This document shows positions 1 to 9,834 of a stretch of DNA of 64,000 nucleotides, piece by piece. Under the pieces are notes generated by a model. The model was not told the origin of the DNA. It saw only the letters and a program-made list of their open reading frames with translations, and made no database searches. Location: NCBI GenBank assembly GCA_963813415.1, contig CAWEYW010000014.1:1-64000 (forward strand), given 5' to 3'. Source of the stretch: CAIWHR01 sp963813415. GTDB lineage: Bacteria; Pseudomonadota; Gammaproteobacteria; Burkholderiales; Casimicrobiaceae. The stretch's first letter is position 1; each line of letters begins with the position of its first letter. The position numbers and the translations under genes were made by a program.

Positions 1-27
1 GTTCTGTTACATGCTTAGACACTGCCG

Positions 28-3000
28 TCAGTAACTGCGGCCTGCGTTAGACGTGGAAGCGGCAGGATCTTCGGACGCCTGTGCAGCTGCCGTTTCGAGG
101 TTGATCGCGCCAACAGCTTGCGTTCCAGCGAGATCCCACGTCGCCCGACCGTTGTAGAGAGTGAACGCCATGCCATTCACGGTGTGGCCTTCCAGGCCGA
201 CCTGCGCGGCCGGTACGGCAAGCCGCACCCACTGCCCGGTCGCAGGTAGCGCACCCATGTAGCGGCGACCGCTCGTACCGTCCGCACCCCAGCCGATCTG
301 GTTCGCGCCCCAGTACGCGCGATGCTCCCAGCTGCCGTCATTCCATTGCAGCATGACTTCGCTCGGCGGATTCGCGGGATCGAGGTAGACATACGCGTAC
401 AGCGTGTCCCCGGTCAGCCACCGACATCGTCGCCGTGGCGCTGTAGAAGTAGTGCTGGTGCTCACCGGCCACCAGCGCGGACTGGTGCGCGAGCCCACCG
501 GAGAACGGCGTTGGATTGGTCACCCAGTTCCAACCCTCGGAATCGCCGGCCAACGCCGCACCACTGGGCGTTGCATCATCGAACCAACCCGCAGTGGCAG
601 GCGGCGCAGTCCCCGCCGTCCGGCCCGCAACATCCCACGTCGCCCGACCGTTGTAGAGGGTGAACGCCATGCCGTTCACGGTGTGGCCTTCCAGGCCGAC
701 CTGCGCGGCCGGTACGGCGAGCCGCACCCACTGCCCGGCGGCAGGCAGCGCACCCATGTAGCGGCGGCTGTTCGTGCCGTTCGCGCCCCAGCCGATCTGG
801 TTCGCGCCCCAGTACGCGCGATGCTCCCAGCTGCCGTCATTCCATTGCAGCATCACTTCGCTGGGCGGATTCGCGGGATCGAGGTAGACATAGGCGTACA
901 GCGTGTCGCCGGTGAGCACCGACATCGTCGCCGTGGCGTTGTAGAAGTAGTGCTGATGCTCACCGGCCACCAGCGCCGATTGGTGCGCGAGCCCACCGGA
1001 GAACGGCGTTGGGTTGGTCACCCAGTTCCAGCCCTCGGAATCGCCGGCCAACGCCGCACCAGTGGGCGTTGCATCATCGAACCAACCCGCAGTGGCAGGT
1101 GGTGGCGCAGTCCCCGCCGTCCGGCCCGCAACATCCCACGTCGCCCGACCGTTGTAGAGGGTGAACGCCATGCCGTTCACGGTGCGGCCTTCCAGCCCCA
1201 CCTGCGCTGCCGGTACGGCGAGCCGCACCCACTGACCGGCGGCAGGCAGCGCACCCATATAGCGGCGGCTGTTCGTGCCGTTCGTGCCCCAGCCGATCTG
1301 GTTCGCTCCCCAGTACGCGCGATGCTCCCAGCTACCGTCGTTCCACTGCAGCATCACCTCGCTGGGCGGATTCGCGGGATCGAGGTAGACATACGCGTAC
1401 AACGTGTCGCCAGCGAGAACGGCCATCGTCGACGTCGCGTTGTAAAAGTAGTGCTGGTGCATGCCCGCCACGAGACCGGATTGGTGCGCGAGCCCGCCGG
1501 AGAATGGCGTAGGGCTACTGACCCAGCTCCAGCCCTCGCCGTCGCCGGCCAGGATCGCCCCCGTGGGAACCGCATCGTCCGGTCCACACGCCGGCAGTGG
1601 TCGTCGGCGCATTCACGACTTCGGACAATGCGGCGCTGGTCGAGCTCTTGTTCGCCGCGTCGCCGCTATAGCTGGCAACGATGCTGTGCGCGCCCGCCGC
1701 AAGCGTGCTCGTCGCGCAGCTGGCAGAACGAACGTTGCCCGATCCGGCGAGGGCGATCGAGCTGCAACCCGAGATCGCTGCGCCGCCGTCGTTGAAGGTG
1801 ACGGCGCCCGTCGGGGATGTACCCGACACGGACGCGGAGAACGTCACCTTGACGCCGGTGCTGACGGGATTGGCCGAGCTGGCGAGAGTAGTGGTCGTGG
1901 CCGCCTGGGTCACTGTTCCGCCCGGCGTCGTCACCTGCACCGTCAGCGCCGTCGCCGTCGCCGACACCACGTTGAAGGTGATCCCGTACGTCGCGTCGGT
2001 GAACGACTGTGCCTGCGACCAGCGCGGCGTCGGTAAACGAGCCCGTGCCGGGGGTCATGTCCAGCAACTGGGTGTCGTTGCTGTAGACGTCGCAGCCCGA
2101 GCACAGCGTCTCGAACGGGCTCGCCACCCGCACCTGGGCACCATTGTTCGGATAGCCCGACAGCCCCGCATCGAAGCCGATCGGCTGCCGATATTCCAGC
2201 CAGTACGTGCGGTTGCTCGCCGCCGTCGGAACCTTCACCGCGTAGGTCGTGCCCCCCGCCGATTCCAGCGGACTCAGCGTGTAGGTCACCGTGCCGGTGC
2301 CGTGCGTCACCACCGAGCCCGCCGGAATCCAGCCCAGATCGAGCTTCTGCGCGGCGTTGTAGTGCATCGCCGACTGGTTGCCCATGATGTCGAACGGATC
2401 ACCGTACTCGCTCACGCTGCAACTGCCGCCGATCACTCCCCCGCTGCAGCGCACGCTGCCCGCATGCAGCAGGCCGAAGTTGTGCCCGAGCTCGTGACCG
2501 TACGCCGAGGTCTGGTTGCGCCCGTTGATCCACACCCCGCTCGCACCCACGTAGGCCAGACCGATCCAGCCGCACGCCGACACCCGCGGGAACACGTACA
2601 CGATGTCCTGGTAGCCGGCCACGTTGTAGCCGGCCGCGGTCGCTGCATTGCGCCCCAGCGTGCCCATCTGCGTGTAATTGCACCCCGTAGGCGTCGCCGC
2701 GTTGGTCGGCAGCCAGTTGGTGATCGTCGGGCTGAGCAGTTGCTGGCCGAACGACACTTCCCGGAAGTACTCGGTCACGCTGCCGCTGCCGGTACCGCCG
2801 GCAAACACGCTTTGCACCTGCGCCTGTGTGAACGGCACCGCCGGCGAGTCGGTGAAGGTCATCAGGATCACCAGCACGCTCTTGCTTGCCACCGCTTTCG
2901 CGGTCAGCGCCCGCGGCGTCGAAGCGGTCGACGGCAGTGCGGTGATGGTCACCGTGTCGGGCAGCACCCCGCTGCCATCGGCAGCTTCGGTGCCGGTGAC

Positions 3001-3528
3001 GCTCACCCGCATGCCGCTTTGCAGCGCGTCGGGCAGCACCGGAAACCTGAGCGCCGTTGTCTGCCCGGCGTCGTCCTGCAATTCGAACAGGAACTCGCTG
3101 CGCGACTCGTCGAAGTGATCGGCATGCAGGAGCGCGAGCTTGCCCGTGCGCTGCGCCGCCTTCGCCTTCAGTACCGGCGCCGCCGCCCCGGTGCGCCGCA
3201 CGCCGCTGGCGAAGAACGCCTTGCCATTGCGCGCGCCGGTGACTTCGATGCGCTCGCCGCTTTGGAGGCCCGCGCCTTCGACGCCTTTCAGCGCCACCGC
3301 CGTGCCATCGGCCAGGCGCAGCGAATGCACCGTCACCGTGACACCAGCGACCTGATCGTCGATGGTCAGCCGATGGACTTCGCCATTGACCCGCTCGACC
3401 GGCGCCCCCGCGGCCGCCGCCACCGGCGCCGCTTCCAAGGGATCGTGGAACGAATGGGCCGAAGCCCCGAGAGTTGCGAAAACAGATAGCGCGACGACCG
3501 CGGCTGCGCGGAAGAACAGCTTTGACAT
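28..3528 (-). pseudogene. Secreted metzincin zinc metalloprotease with Ig-like domain and three C-terminal repeats, broken by three frameshifts
   Basis: Start chosen at ATG 3528, where a signal peptide begins (MSKLFFRAAAVVALSVF, cleavage after the next Ala-rich stretch). About residue 344 carries the metzincin zinc motif HELGHNFGLLH (HExxHxxGxxH), followed by a Met-turn-like DPFDIMGN, so this is probably a gametolysin-like (M11-type) or related secreted protease. Downstream come a Ser/Thr/Val-rich bacterial Ig-like domain (about 1600-1960) and three near-identical repeats of about 166 residues. The frame changes near 2010 (protease to Ig-like), near 1580 (Ig-like to repeats) and near 418 (inside the last repeat). 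Each break looks like one extra base, and no frame has a stop before its break. The reading ends at the TGA at 28-30. The full product would be about 1,160 residues. Either the gene is decaying or the sequence has indel errors. The protease family is fairly sure; the substrate is unknown. Confidence 0.75.
130..1583 (-). repeat. Three tandem coding repeats of about 500 bp
   Basis: Units lie at about 130-587, 631-1087 and 1132-1583, with a period of 499-501 bp. At protein level each runs from a W-F/T-DDA start through a GEHQHYFYNAT-like segment, the invariant GDTLYAYVYLDPANPPSEV and SWEHRAYWGANQIGWG, to NGRATWDVAG. Units differ by only a few residues. This resembles a domain I have seen repeated in large secreted bacterial proteins, but I cannot name it; a carbohydrate- or surface-binding beta-sandwich is plausible. 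Such close similarity suggests recent duplication or gene conversion. Confidence 0.85.
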
Positions 3529-3837
3529 GGGAGCAGCCTCGCCGCGTGGGGGACGAGCGAGGTTCCTTCGGAAAGATGGGGGGAAGCGATATGCTAACGT
3601 CATAATCGGTTCCTGGCAAGGCGCCGACCGCTGCACAGCGCGCCCGCTTGGGTGGCCGCCATTCTTCCTTTAACGGCGGGGCGCGCCAAAATCGGAGGGC
3701 GCCTACCCCAATGCTGCTGTCATAGTTTGGAACAGGCAAGCACGCCTGTCGGCCCGAAGCTGCCGGTCGCGGCGCCATCGCTCATGGCGCGCCAGGGGAC
3801 CGGTCGGCTGTTGCGTACAGTCGGGGGGCGAGAGCCC
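3529..3837. other. Intergenic region between the metzincin gene and purF
   Basis: About 309 bp without a convincing gene. It holds the putative metzincin promoter. A short GGGC/GCCC hairpin lies just past the purF stop (about 3826-3837) but no T-run follows it, so purF termination is unclear. In many Betaproteobacteria metZ follows purF; it is absent here. Confidence 0.6.
3591..3619 (-). promoter_or_regulatory. Putative sigma70 promoter of the metzincin gene
   Basis: On the minus strand, -35 TTGCCA (3619-3614) and -10 TAGCAT (3596-3591) are separated by 17 bp. This lies about 60 bp upstream of the ATG at 3528. The match is 5/6 and 4/6 to consensus; there is no experimental support. Confidence 0.45.
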
Positions 3838-5352
3838 TTAGTTGCCGCTGACGAGCTCGAGGCGCTGTTCGTCCGCGGCTTCCTCTTCGCCGCGCTTTTC
3901 GTCGCGCTCTTCGGCGAGGTGCGAGAGGTAATCCGCGGTGATGTCGCCGGTGACGTATTTGCCGTCGAAGCAGGACGCCTCGAACTCGTCGAGCCGGGGA
4001 TTGGCGGTGCGGACCGCCCGTTTCAGGGCCTCGAGGTCCTGGTAGATGAGCAGATCGGCGCCAATTTCGCGCGCGATCTCCGCCTCGGTTCGGCCGGTGG
4101 CCACCAGCTCGCGCTGGTTCGGCATGTCGATGCCGTAGACGTTGGGATAGCGCACCGGCGGGCTCGCCGATGCGAAATAGACCTTGCGCGCACCGGCTTC
4201 GCGCGCCATCTGCACGATCTCGCGCGACGTGGTACCGCGCACGATGGAATCGTCGACGAGCAGCACCACCTTGTCCTTGAACTCCATCCCGATCGGATTG
4301 AGCTTCTGGCGCACGCTCTTCGTGCGCATGGCCTGGCCGGGCATGATGAAGGTGCGGCCGATGTAGCGGTTCTTGACGAATCCCTCGCGGTACTTGAGTC
4401 CCATGCTGTTGGCGAGCTCGAGCGCCGAGGGGCGACTGGAATCCGGGATCGGAATCACGACGTCGATATCGGCCGCCTGCGGCATCGCCCGGATCTTTCG
4501 CGCAAGCTCGCCGCCCATCCGCAGGCGTGATTCGTAGACCGACGTGCCGTCGATCACCGAGTCCGGCCGCGCGAGGTACACGTACTCGAAGATGCACGGC
4601 ATCAGCACGGGATTCTCGGCGCACTGCCGCGAGTGGAAGCGGCCGGCGACGTCGATGTAGATCGCCTCGCCCGGCGCCACATCGCGCAGCACTTCGAAGC
4701 CGAGCGCCTCGAGCGCCACCGATTCACTGGCGATCACGTACTCGCGCCCGCCCATCGCCTCGTTGACGCCGATGATGAGCGGCCGGATACCGTACGGGTC
4801 CCGGAACGCGAGCAGCCCGTAGCCCGCGATCATTGCAGTGATGGCGTAGGCGCCGCGGGAGCGACGATGCACGCCGGCCACCGCATTGAAAATGGCGTTG
4901 GCATCGAGGCGCGCGTGATGCGCCGCGCGCTCGAGCTCCAGCGCAAGGACGTTCAGCAGCACCTCGGAATCCGAGTTGGTGTTGACGTGCCGGAAGTCGA
5001 GCTGGAAGAGCTCGCGCTTCAACGCATCGCTGTTCGTGAGGTTGCCGTTGTGGGCGAGCGTGATGCCGAACGGCGAGTTGACGTAGAACGGCTGCGACTC
5101 GAGATCGGACGTGGCAGAGCCTGCAGTCGGATAACGGCAGTGCCCGATTCCAACGTTGCCGAGGAGATCGCGCATGTTCCGGGTGCGAAAGACGTCGCGC
5201 ACATACCCGTTGCCCTTGTGCATGTGGAACATGGCGCCTTCGCCCGTGGCAATGCCAGCCGCATCCTGACCGCGGTGCTGCAGCAGCAGCAGGGCGTCAT
5301 AGAGCATCTGGTTCACGGGCGTCTGGCCGACGATCCCTACGATTCCGCACAT
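3838..5352 (-). CDS. purF: Amidophosphoribosyltransferase
   Basis: First committed step of purine synthesis: PRPP + glutamine to 5-phosphoribosylamine. The 504-residue length is normal. The N-terminus MCGIVGIVG supplies the Ntn-type glutaminase nucleophile (Cys2, exposed after Met removal). The PRPP-binding loop is VVLLVDDSIVRGTTS in the C-terminal phosphoribosyltransferase half. It is the last gene of a long minus-strand block, starting 4 bp after the cvpA stop, and is probably co-transcribed with it. Confidence 0.98.
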   Translation of the reverse strand: MCGIVGIVGQTPVNQMLYDALLLLQHRGQDAAGIATGEGAMFHMHKGNGYVRDVFRTRNMRDLLGNVGIGHCRYPTAGSATSDLESQPFYVNSPFGITLAHNGNLTNSDALKRELFQLDFRHVNTNSDSEVLLNVLALELERAAHHARLDANAIFNAVAGVHRRSRGAYAITAMIAGYGLLAFRDPYGIRPLIIGVNEAMGGREYVIASESVALEALGFEVLRDVAPGEAIYIDVAGRFHSRQCAENPVLMPCIFEYVYLARPDSVIDGTSVYESRLRMGGELARKIRAMPQAADIDVVIPIPDSSRPSALELANSMGLKYREGFVKNRYIGRTFIMPGQAMRTKSVRQKLNPIGMEFKDKVVLLVDDSIVRGTTSREIVQMAREAGARKVYFASASPPVRYPNVYGIDMPNQRELVATGRTEAEIAREIGADLLIYQDLEALKRAVRTANPRLDEFEASCFDGKYVTGDITADYLSHLAEERDEKRGEEEAADEQRLELVSGN

Positions 5353-5356
5353 TCGC

Positions 5357-5911
5357 TCAGCTCTCCGATGGCGCAGGCAGGCCTACGCGCGTACCCGTTC
5401 CCGAAGATGCGGGCCCCTCGGGCGAAAAATCAAGCCGCTCCGACCATGCCGGCGGCAACCAGTCACGGAACTGCAGCGCCGCGGCAACGAGGGGCGGCGC
5501 CAGCCATGCGTTCTGCCAGGCGGCGGACCTGGGTACATCCGTAAGACCGGCGATCAGGATGCCGATGATGACGATGACCGTGCCCCGCGCTATCCCGAAC
5601 GCCGCGCCCAGCAGCCGATCCACCAAGCCCAGCCCGATCGCGCGCACCGCGCCCGACACGAACACTCCAATGACCCCACCGACGATCAGCACCCCGATGA
5701 AGATCGCGCTGAACGCAAGAATCTGCGCAGCGAGTGGTCCGACGTGCCAGCCCACGAAAACGGCAGCCACTGGCGCGGTATAGATGACCGCCAGCACGAG
5801 CGCGGCAATCCACGCGGCCAGCGCAATGACTTCCCGAACGAACCCCCGGAACAGCGCGAGCAGCGCCGAGAGCCCTACGACGGCGATGACAACCAGATCG
5901 AACGTGGTCAT
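5357..5911 (-). CDS. cvpA: CvpA family membrane protein
   Basis: Family named for colicin V production; usual partner of purF. Start set at ATG 5911 (MTTFDLVVI), because the longer frame upstream runs into dedD. About 184 residues with several hydrophobic helices in the first 140 residues (for example GLSALLALFRGFVREVIAL and IFIGVLIVGGVIGVFV) and a soluble, Pro/Ser-rich C-terminal tail. It is an inner-membrane protein. Its biochemical role is not settled in the family. Confidence 0.92.
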   Translation of the reverse strand: MTTFDLVVIAVVGLSALLALFRGFVREVIALAAWIAALVLAVIYTAPVAAVFVGWHVGPLAAQILAFSAIFIGVLIVGGVIGVFVSGAVRAIGLGLVDRLLGAAFGIARGTVIVIIGILIAGLTDVPRSAAWQNAWLAPPLVAAALQFRDWLPPAWSERLDFSPEGPASSGTGTRVGLPAPSES

Positions 5912-5939
5912 GAGCCACGGCGTCGCCGCATCGCCGGCT

Positions 5940-6716
5940 TCAGTGCGCGGCTGCCACGATGCCGGCGTATCCATCGCCCTTCAGTCGGTTGCGCGCGTCC
6001 GCCGCCGCCTCGCGACTGCCGTAACCACCGACACGAACGCGATACAGCGTTCCACGGCTCGTCTGGATCGACTCCGTGTAAGCGGGATAACCGTTGCGCT
6101 TGAGCTTCGAAGCGAGGGCGTTGGCCCCCTTGTCGTCGGAGAAGGCAGCCAGCTGCACGACGAAACCCTCGACGGATCGGCTCTTCGCCGGCGTGGCAGC
6201 AACTGCGCCTGTCTTTGCTTCTGGCGCCGGATCGGACTTGCGTTCGACTGCAGCCGAGGGCTTCGGTTCGGCTTTGCCATTGCTGCCGACCGGGGACGGC
6301 GCGCTCGGCCGGGGTTCGCTCGCGGCGGCGTCTTGCGGCGGCGTGGCGGCCGCACTGGGGGGCGCCGATGGAGGCGCTTCGGTCGGGGCCGCTACGGGCT
6401 TGGCACTGTCGGCCACGGGCGCGGCAGCCGGCGAGGGACTGGAGGGCACAGCGCCGGGCGAAGTCGCTGGCGCGTTTTCAGCAGCGCCCTTGCCGACCTC
6501 GGCTGGTGGCGAGAGGCGATTCACGAACTTGCCTTCATCGACCGGCGGGATGCGTACCGCGACATCCTCGCCCAGCGGCTTGGGTTCCTTCTCCAGCAGC
6601 ATCGGCAGGATGACCGCGGCCGCGAGTGCCAGCACGATCGCACCGACCAGCCGCCGGCGCGCCTTGCGCCGCAACTCGTCGACCGCAGGATCTACAGCAG
6701 CCAGTCGCTCAGCCAT
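5940..6716 (-). CDS. dedD: SPOR domain membrane protein (DedD-like)
   Basis: 258 residues. A basic N-terminal cytoplasmic segment is followed by one transmembrane helix (about 24-40, LVGAIVLALAAAVILPMLL), a long Pro/Ala/Ser linker rich in low-complexity sequence, and a C-terminal SPOR domain (about 180-258, starting VEGFVVQLAAFSDDKGA). SPOR domains bind denuded septal peptidoglycan, so a role in cell division is likely. The position between folC and cvpA matches DedD in other proteobacteria. Confidence 0.9.
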   Translation of the reverse strand: MAERLAAVDPAVDELRRKARRRLVGAIVLALAAAVILPMLLEKEPKPLGEDVAVRIPPVDEGKFVNRLSPPAEVGKGAAENAPATSPGAVPSSPSPAAAPVADSAKPVAAPTEAPPSAPPSAAATPPQDAAASEPRPSAPSPVGSNGKAEPKPSAAVERKSDPAPEAKTGAVAATPAKSRSVEGFVVQLAAFSDDKGANALASKLKRNGYPAYTESIQTSRGTLYRVRVGGYGSREAAADARNRLKGDGYAGIVAAAH

Positions 6717-6722
6717 GACATC

Positions 6723-8015
6723 TCAGAGGGGCGCCGCGCTGGCTCGCGCCACGGGCAGCGCAGCAGCGACGGTGAGGAAGGATCCGAAGACGACGATTCT
6801 ATCATCGGGGGTCGCGCGAACCCGCGCGGCGCGGAAGGCCTCCTCGACGGTCGCAAAGCATGCGATCGCGTCCGCGGCCACGCCCAGCGCGCGCAGATGC
6901 GCGGCAAGCGATTCCGCGGTCGCCCCGCGCGGCCCCGGCAGGGTGGCGAGGTACCACGCGTCGATACGTTCGCGCACCGCGCCAAGAACGCCGGCGACAT
7001 CCTTGTCGCGCAGGACACCCAGGACGGCGAAGGTGCGCGGATGGAAGCCCATGGTGCCGAGCGTGAGCGCCAGTGAGCGCGCAGCCTGAGGATTGTGCGC
7101 GACATCGAGCACCACCGTGGGCCGCCCGGGCAGCACCTGGAATCGACCCGGCAACTCGACGCCGACCAGGCCGTCTCGGATGGCCCCGGCGTGCACCGGC
7201 AGACGCGCCCCCAGCGCCTCCAGCGCCGCGATGGCCGCGGCGGCGTTGGCGAGCTGATAAGCACCACGCAACGCCGGGATCGGCAGGCCGGTGCGCTCCC
7301 CGGCAGCGCTCCAGTAGCGCCAGCCATTGCCGGCCGCGACGTAGCCGAAGTCCCGGCCGAGCCGCCGAAGATCGGCGCCGCATTCTTCCGCCGCGACCAG
7401 GAGCGCCTGGGGCGGATCAGGATCGCTGCAGATGCCCGGCCGGCCGCGGCGCAGGATGCCGGCCTTCTCCCGCGCGATGGCGTCGCGGCTGTCGCCCAGA
7501 TAATCGGTGTGATCGATGTCGATCGCGGTGATCACCGCCACGTCGGCGTCGATGATGTTCACGGCATCGAGGCGGCCGCCGAGCCCCACCTCGAGCACCG
7601 CGACATCGGGCGACTGGCGTTGGAACAGCACGAAGGCGGCGAGCGTGCCGAACTCGAAATACGTCAGCGGGATCGCCGGTGCAGCGCTGCGCGCGTCCTC
7701 GACCCTGTTGAAGGCAGCAACGAGCGTACTGTCGTCGGCTTCCACGCCGTCGAGCCGCACGCGCTCGTTGTAGCGCAGCAAATGCGGCGAGGTGTAGAGC
7801 GCCGTGCGGTAGCCGGCGCTGCGCAGCATCGCCTCGAGCATGGCGCACGTGGAGCCCTTGCCATTCGTGCCGGTGACGGTGATCACGGGAAAATCGATGC
7901 GCAGCCGCAAGCGCGCGAACACGTCGCGCACGCGATCGAGGCCGAGCGCGATGCTCTTCGGATGCAGCGTCTCGAGATAGGCGAGCCACTGCTCGAGCGT
8001 ACCGGGGCGGCTCAC
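6723..8015 (-). CDS. folC: Bifunctional folylpolyglutamate / dihydrofolate synthase
   Basis: Adds glutamate to dihydropteroate and to tetrahydrofolates, using ATP. 430 residues, starting at a GTG (MSRPGTLEQWLAYLE). The ATP-binding P-loop VTGTNGKGST is near residue 50, and the Mur-ligase-like central and C-terminal domains follow (for example FEFGTLAAF, VLEVGLGGRLDAVN, VLDVAHNPQAA). It starts 91 bp downstream of accD, as in many proteobacteria, and stops 6 bp before dedD. Confidence 0.97.
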   Translation of the reverse strand: MSRPGTLEQWLAYLETLHPKSIALGLDRVRDVFARLRLRIDFPVITVTGTNGKGSTCAMLEAMLRSAGYRTALYTSPHLLRYNERVRLDGVEADDSTLVAAFNRVEDARSAAPAIPLTYFEFGTLAAFVLFQRQSPDVAVLEVGLGGRLDAVNIIDADVAVITAIDIDHTDYLGDSRDAIAREKAGILRRGRPGICSDPDPPQALLVAAEECGADLRRLGRDFGYVAAGNGWRYWSAAGERTGLPIPALRGAYQLANAAAAIAALEALGARLPVHAGAIRDGLVGVELPGRFQVLPGRPTVVLDVAHNPQAARSLALTLGTMGFHPRTFAVLGVLRDKDVAGVLGAVRERIDAWYLATLPGPRGATAESLAAHLRALGVAADAIACFATVEEAFRAARVRATPDDRIVVFGSFLTVAAALPVARASAAPL

Positions 8016-8106
8016 GGACTGCCTGACATGGCGATCGGTCCCGGCCAGTGCACGCGCATGTCGTGTGCCGGCGCGCTTCGCGGGACCCGAGGCGCGTCGA
8101 GGGGGC

Positions 8107-8976
8107 TCAGGGGGCAGGCGCCGGCTGGCGGGTCAGCTGCGCCAGGATTTGCGCGATCTCCAGACGCAGCCCGCGGCGGTCGACGATCATGTCGATGGCA
8201 CCTTTTTCCAGCAGGAACTCGGCACGCTGGAAGCCTTCCGGAAGTTTCTCGCGTACGGTCTGCTCGATCACGCGCGGGCCGGCAAAGCCGATGAGCGCTC
8301 CCGGCTCGGCGATCACCACGTCGGCCACGAACGCGAACGATGCCGAAACGCCGCCCATGGTGGGGTCGGTCAGGATCGAGATGAACGGCAGGCGTGCGCG
8401 GGTCAGCTCCTGCAGCACGGCCGTCGTCTTGGCCATCTGGAAGAGCGAGCTCACGCCTTCCTGCATGCGCGCGCCGCCCGAAGCGGAGACGCTGATGAAG
8501 GGCACCCGGTTCTCGAACGCGACGCGCACGCCGCGCACGAACCGCTCGCCGACCACCGAACCCATCGAGCCGCCCATGAATTCGAACTCGAACGCGGCGA
8601 GCACGAGCGGCACGCCCAGCACGCTGCCCTGCATCACGACGAGGGCATCGGTCTCCCCGGTGTCCTCGAGTGCCGCCGCAAGGCGCTCGGGATACTTCTT
8701 GATGTCCTTGAATTTCAGGCTGTCGACCGGCAGCACTTCGGAGCCGATCTCGTAGCGGCCTTCGGGATCGAGCAACTGATCGATGCGCTGGCGCGCCGAT
8801 ACACGGGCGTGGTACGCGCACTTGGGGCAGACCTCGAGGTTCTTCTCGAGGTCGGTGCGGTACAGGACCGATTCGCACGATGCGCACTTGACCCACAGCC
8901 CCTCGGGCACCGCGGTCTTGCGCACGCCGGGAGTGCTCTTGATGCGCGGCGGCAGCAGCTTCTGCAACCAGCTCAT
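8107..8976 (-). CDS. accD: Acetyl-CoA carboxylase carboxyltransferase subunit beta
   Basis: Pairs with AccA to move CO2 from biotin to acetyl-CoA in the first step of fatty acid synthesis. Start at ATG 8976 (MSWLQKLLPPRI), preceded by a GAGGA ribosome binding site; the open frame extends further upstream into trpA but without similarity. 289 residues. An N-terminal C4 zinc finger (CASC...CPKC) is followed by the crotonase-like carboxyltransferase fold (SASGGARMQEG, GFAGPRVIEQT). Confidence 0.97.
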   Translation of the reverse strand: MSWLQKLLPPRIKSTPGVRKTAVPEGLWVKCASCESVLYRTDLEKNLEVCPKCAYHARVSARQRIDQLLDPEGRYEIGSEVLPVDSLKFKDIKKYPERLAAALEDTGETDALVVMQGSVLGVPLVLAAFEFEFMGGSMGSVVGERFVRGVRVAFENRVPFISVSASGGARMQEGVSSLFQMAKTTAVLQELTRARLPFISILTDPTMGGVSASFAFVADVVIAEPGALIGFAGPRVIEQTVREKLPEGFQRAEFLLEKGAIDMIVDRRGLRLEIAQILAQLTRQPAPAP

Positions 8977-9008
8977 CGGATCCTCGGCATCGGCAATACG
9001 GTCATCGT

Positions 9009-9824
9009 TCAGGCGGCCTGCTTGTGCACGGCATCCAGCGCGGCACGGATCCCGGCGAGCCAGGTCGCGCACCGGCCTGCTGCAGTCTGCGGCGTGGCGC
9101 CCTCGATCTCCTGGATGAGACGGCTGCCGATCACCACCGCATCGGCATGCGCCGCGATCGCCTGGGCACTGGCTGCATCGCGGATGCCGAAACCGACGCC
9201 GACGGGCAACGATACGACGCGCCGAATGGCCGCGAGGTGCCGCGCGACGTCGGCGGTGTCCAGATGTCCGGCCCCCGTGACGCCCTTCAGGGAAACGTAA
9301 TAGATGTAGCCGCGCGCCATCGCGGCCACCGACTCCAGGCGCGCGACCGGGGTCGTCGGGGCGACCAGGAAGATCGGCGCCAGCGCGCGGGCATTCAGCA
9401 GTTCCGCGAACTCCGCGGCTTCCTCGGGCGGGTAATCCACGACGAGCACGCCGTCGACGCCCGCGGCACTCGCGCGTTCGGCGAATGGCGCCGCTCCCAT
9501 GGCCTCGATCGGATTGGCGTAGCCCATCAGCACGACGGGAGTGCGTTCGTCGCGTTGCCGGAAGCGCGCGACCAGATCGAGCACGTCGTGCAGGGCGACT
9601 CCCTTGGCGAGGGCACGTTCCGCCGCGCGCTGGATCACGGGCCCGTCGGCCATGGGGTCCGAGAACGGAACGCCGAGCTCGACGACATCGGCGCCCGAGG
9701 CAACCAGCGCATGCATGATCTCGAGGCTGGCATCGAGCGACGGATCACCCGCCATGATGTACGGGACGAGCGCGGTGCGTCCCGCGGAGCGCAGTCCGGC
9801 AAAGGTGGTGTCGATGCGATTCAT
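9009..9824 (-). CDS. trpA: Tryptophan synthase alpha subunit
   Basis: Cleaves indole-3-glycerol phosphate to indole, which is channelled to TrpB. 271 residues, TIM barrel. Catalytic regions are visible: VVELGVPFSDPMADGP (Glu and Asp) near residues 48-63, and the phosphate-binding GVGFGI loop late in the protein. It starts 10 bp after the trpB stop, so the two are translated from one message. Confidence 0.98.
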   Translation of the reverse strand: MNRIDTTFAGLRSAGRTALVPYIMAGDPSLDASLEIMHALVASGADVVELGVPFSDPMADGPVIQRAAERALAKGVALHDVLDLVARFRQRDERTPVVLMGYANPIEAMGAAPFAERASAAGVDGVLVVDYPPEEAAEFAELLNARALAPIFLVAPTTPVARLESVAAMARGYIYYVSLKGVTGAGHLDTADVARHLAAIRRVVSLPVGVGFGIRDAASAQAIAAHADAVVIGSRLIQEIEGATPQTAAGRCATWLAGIRAALDAVHKQAA

Positions 9825-9834
9825 GTCGGGCGCA

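Noticed and set aside
130..1583. Regular repeats as a possible CRISPR array
   Set aside because: The units are about 500 bp, coding and contiguous; CRISPR repeats are short and separated by unique spacers.
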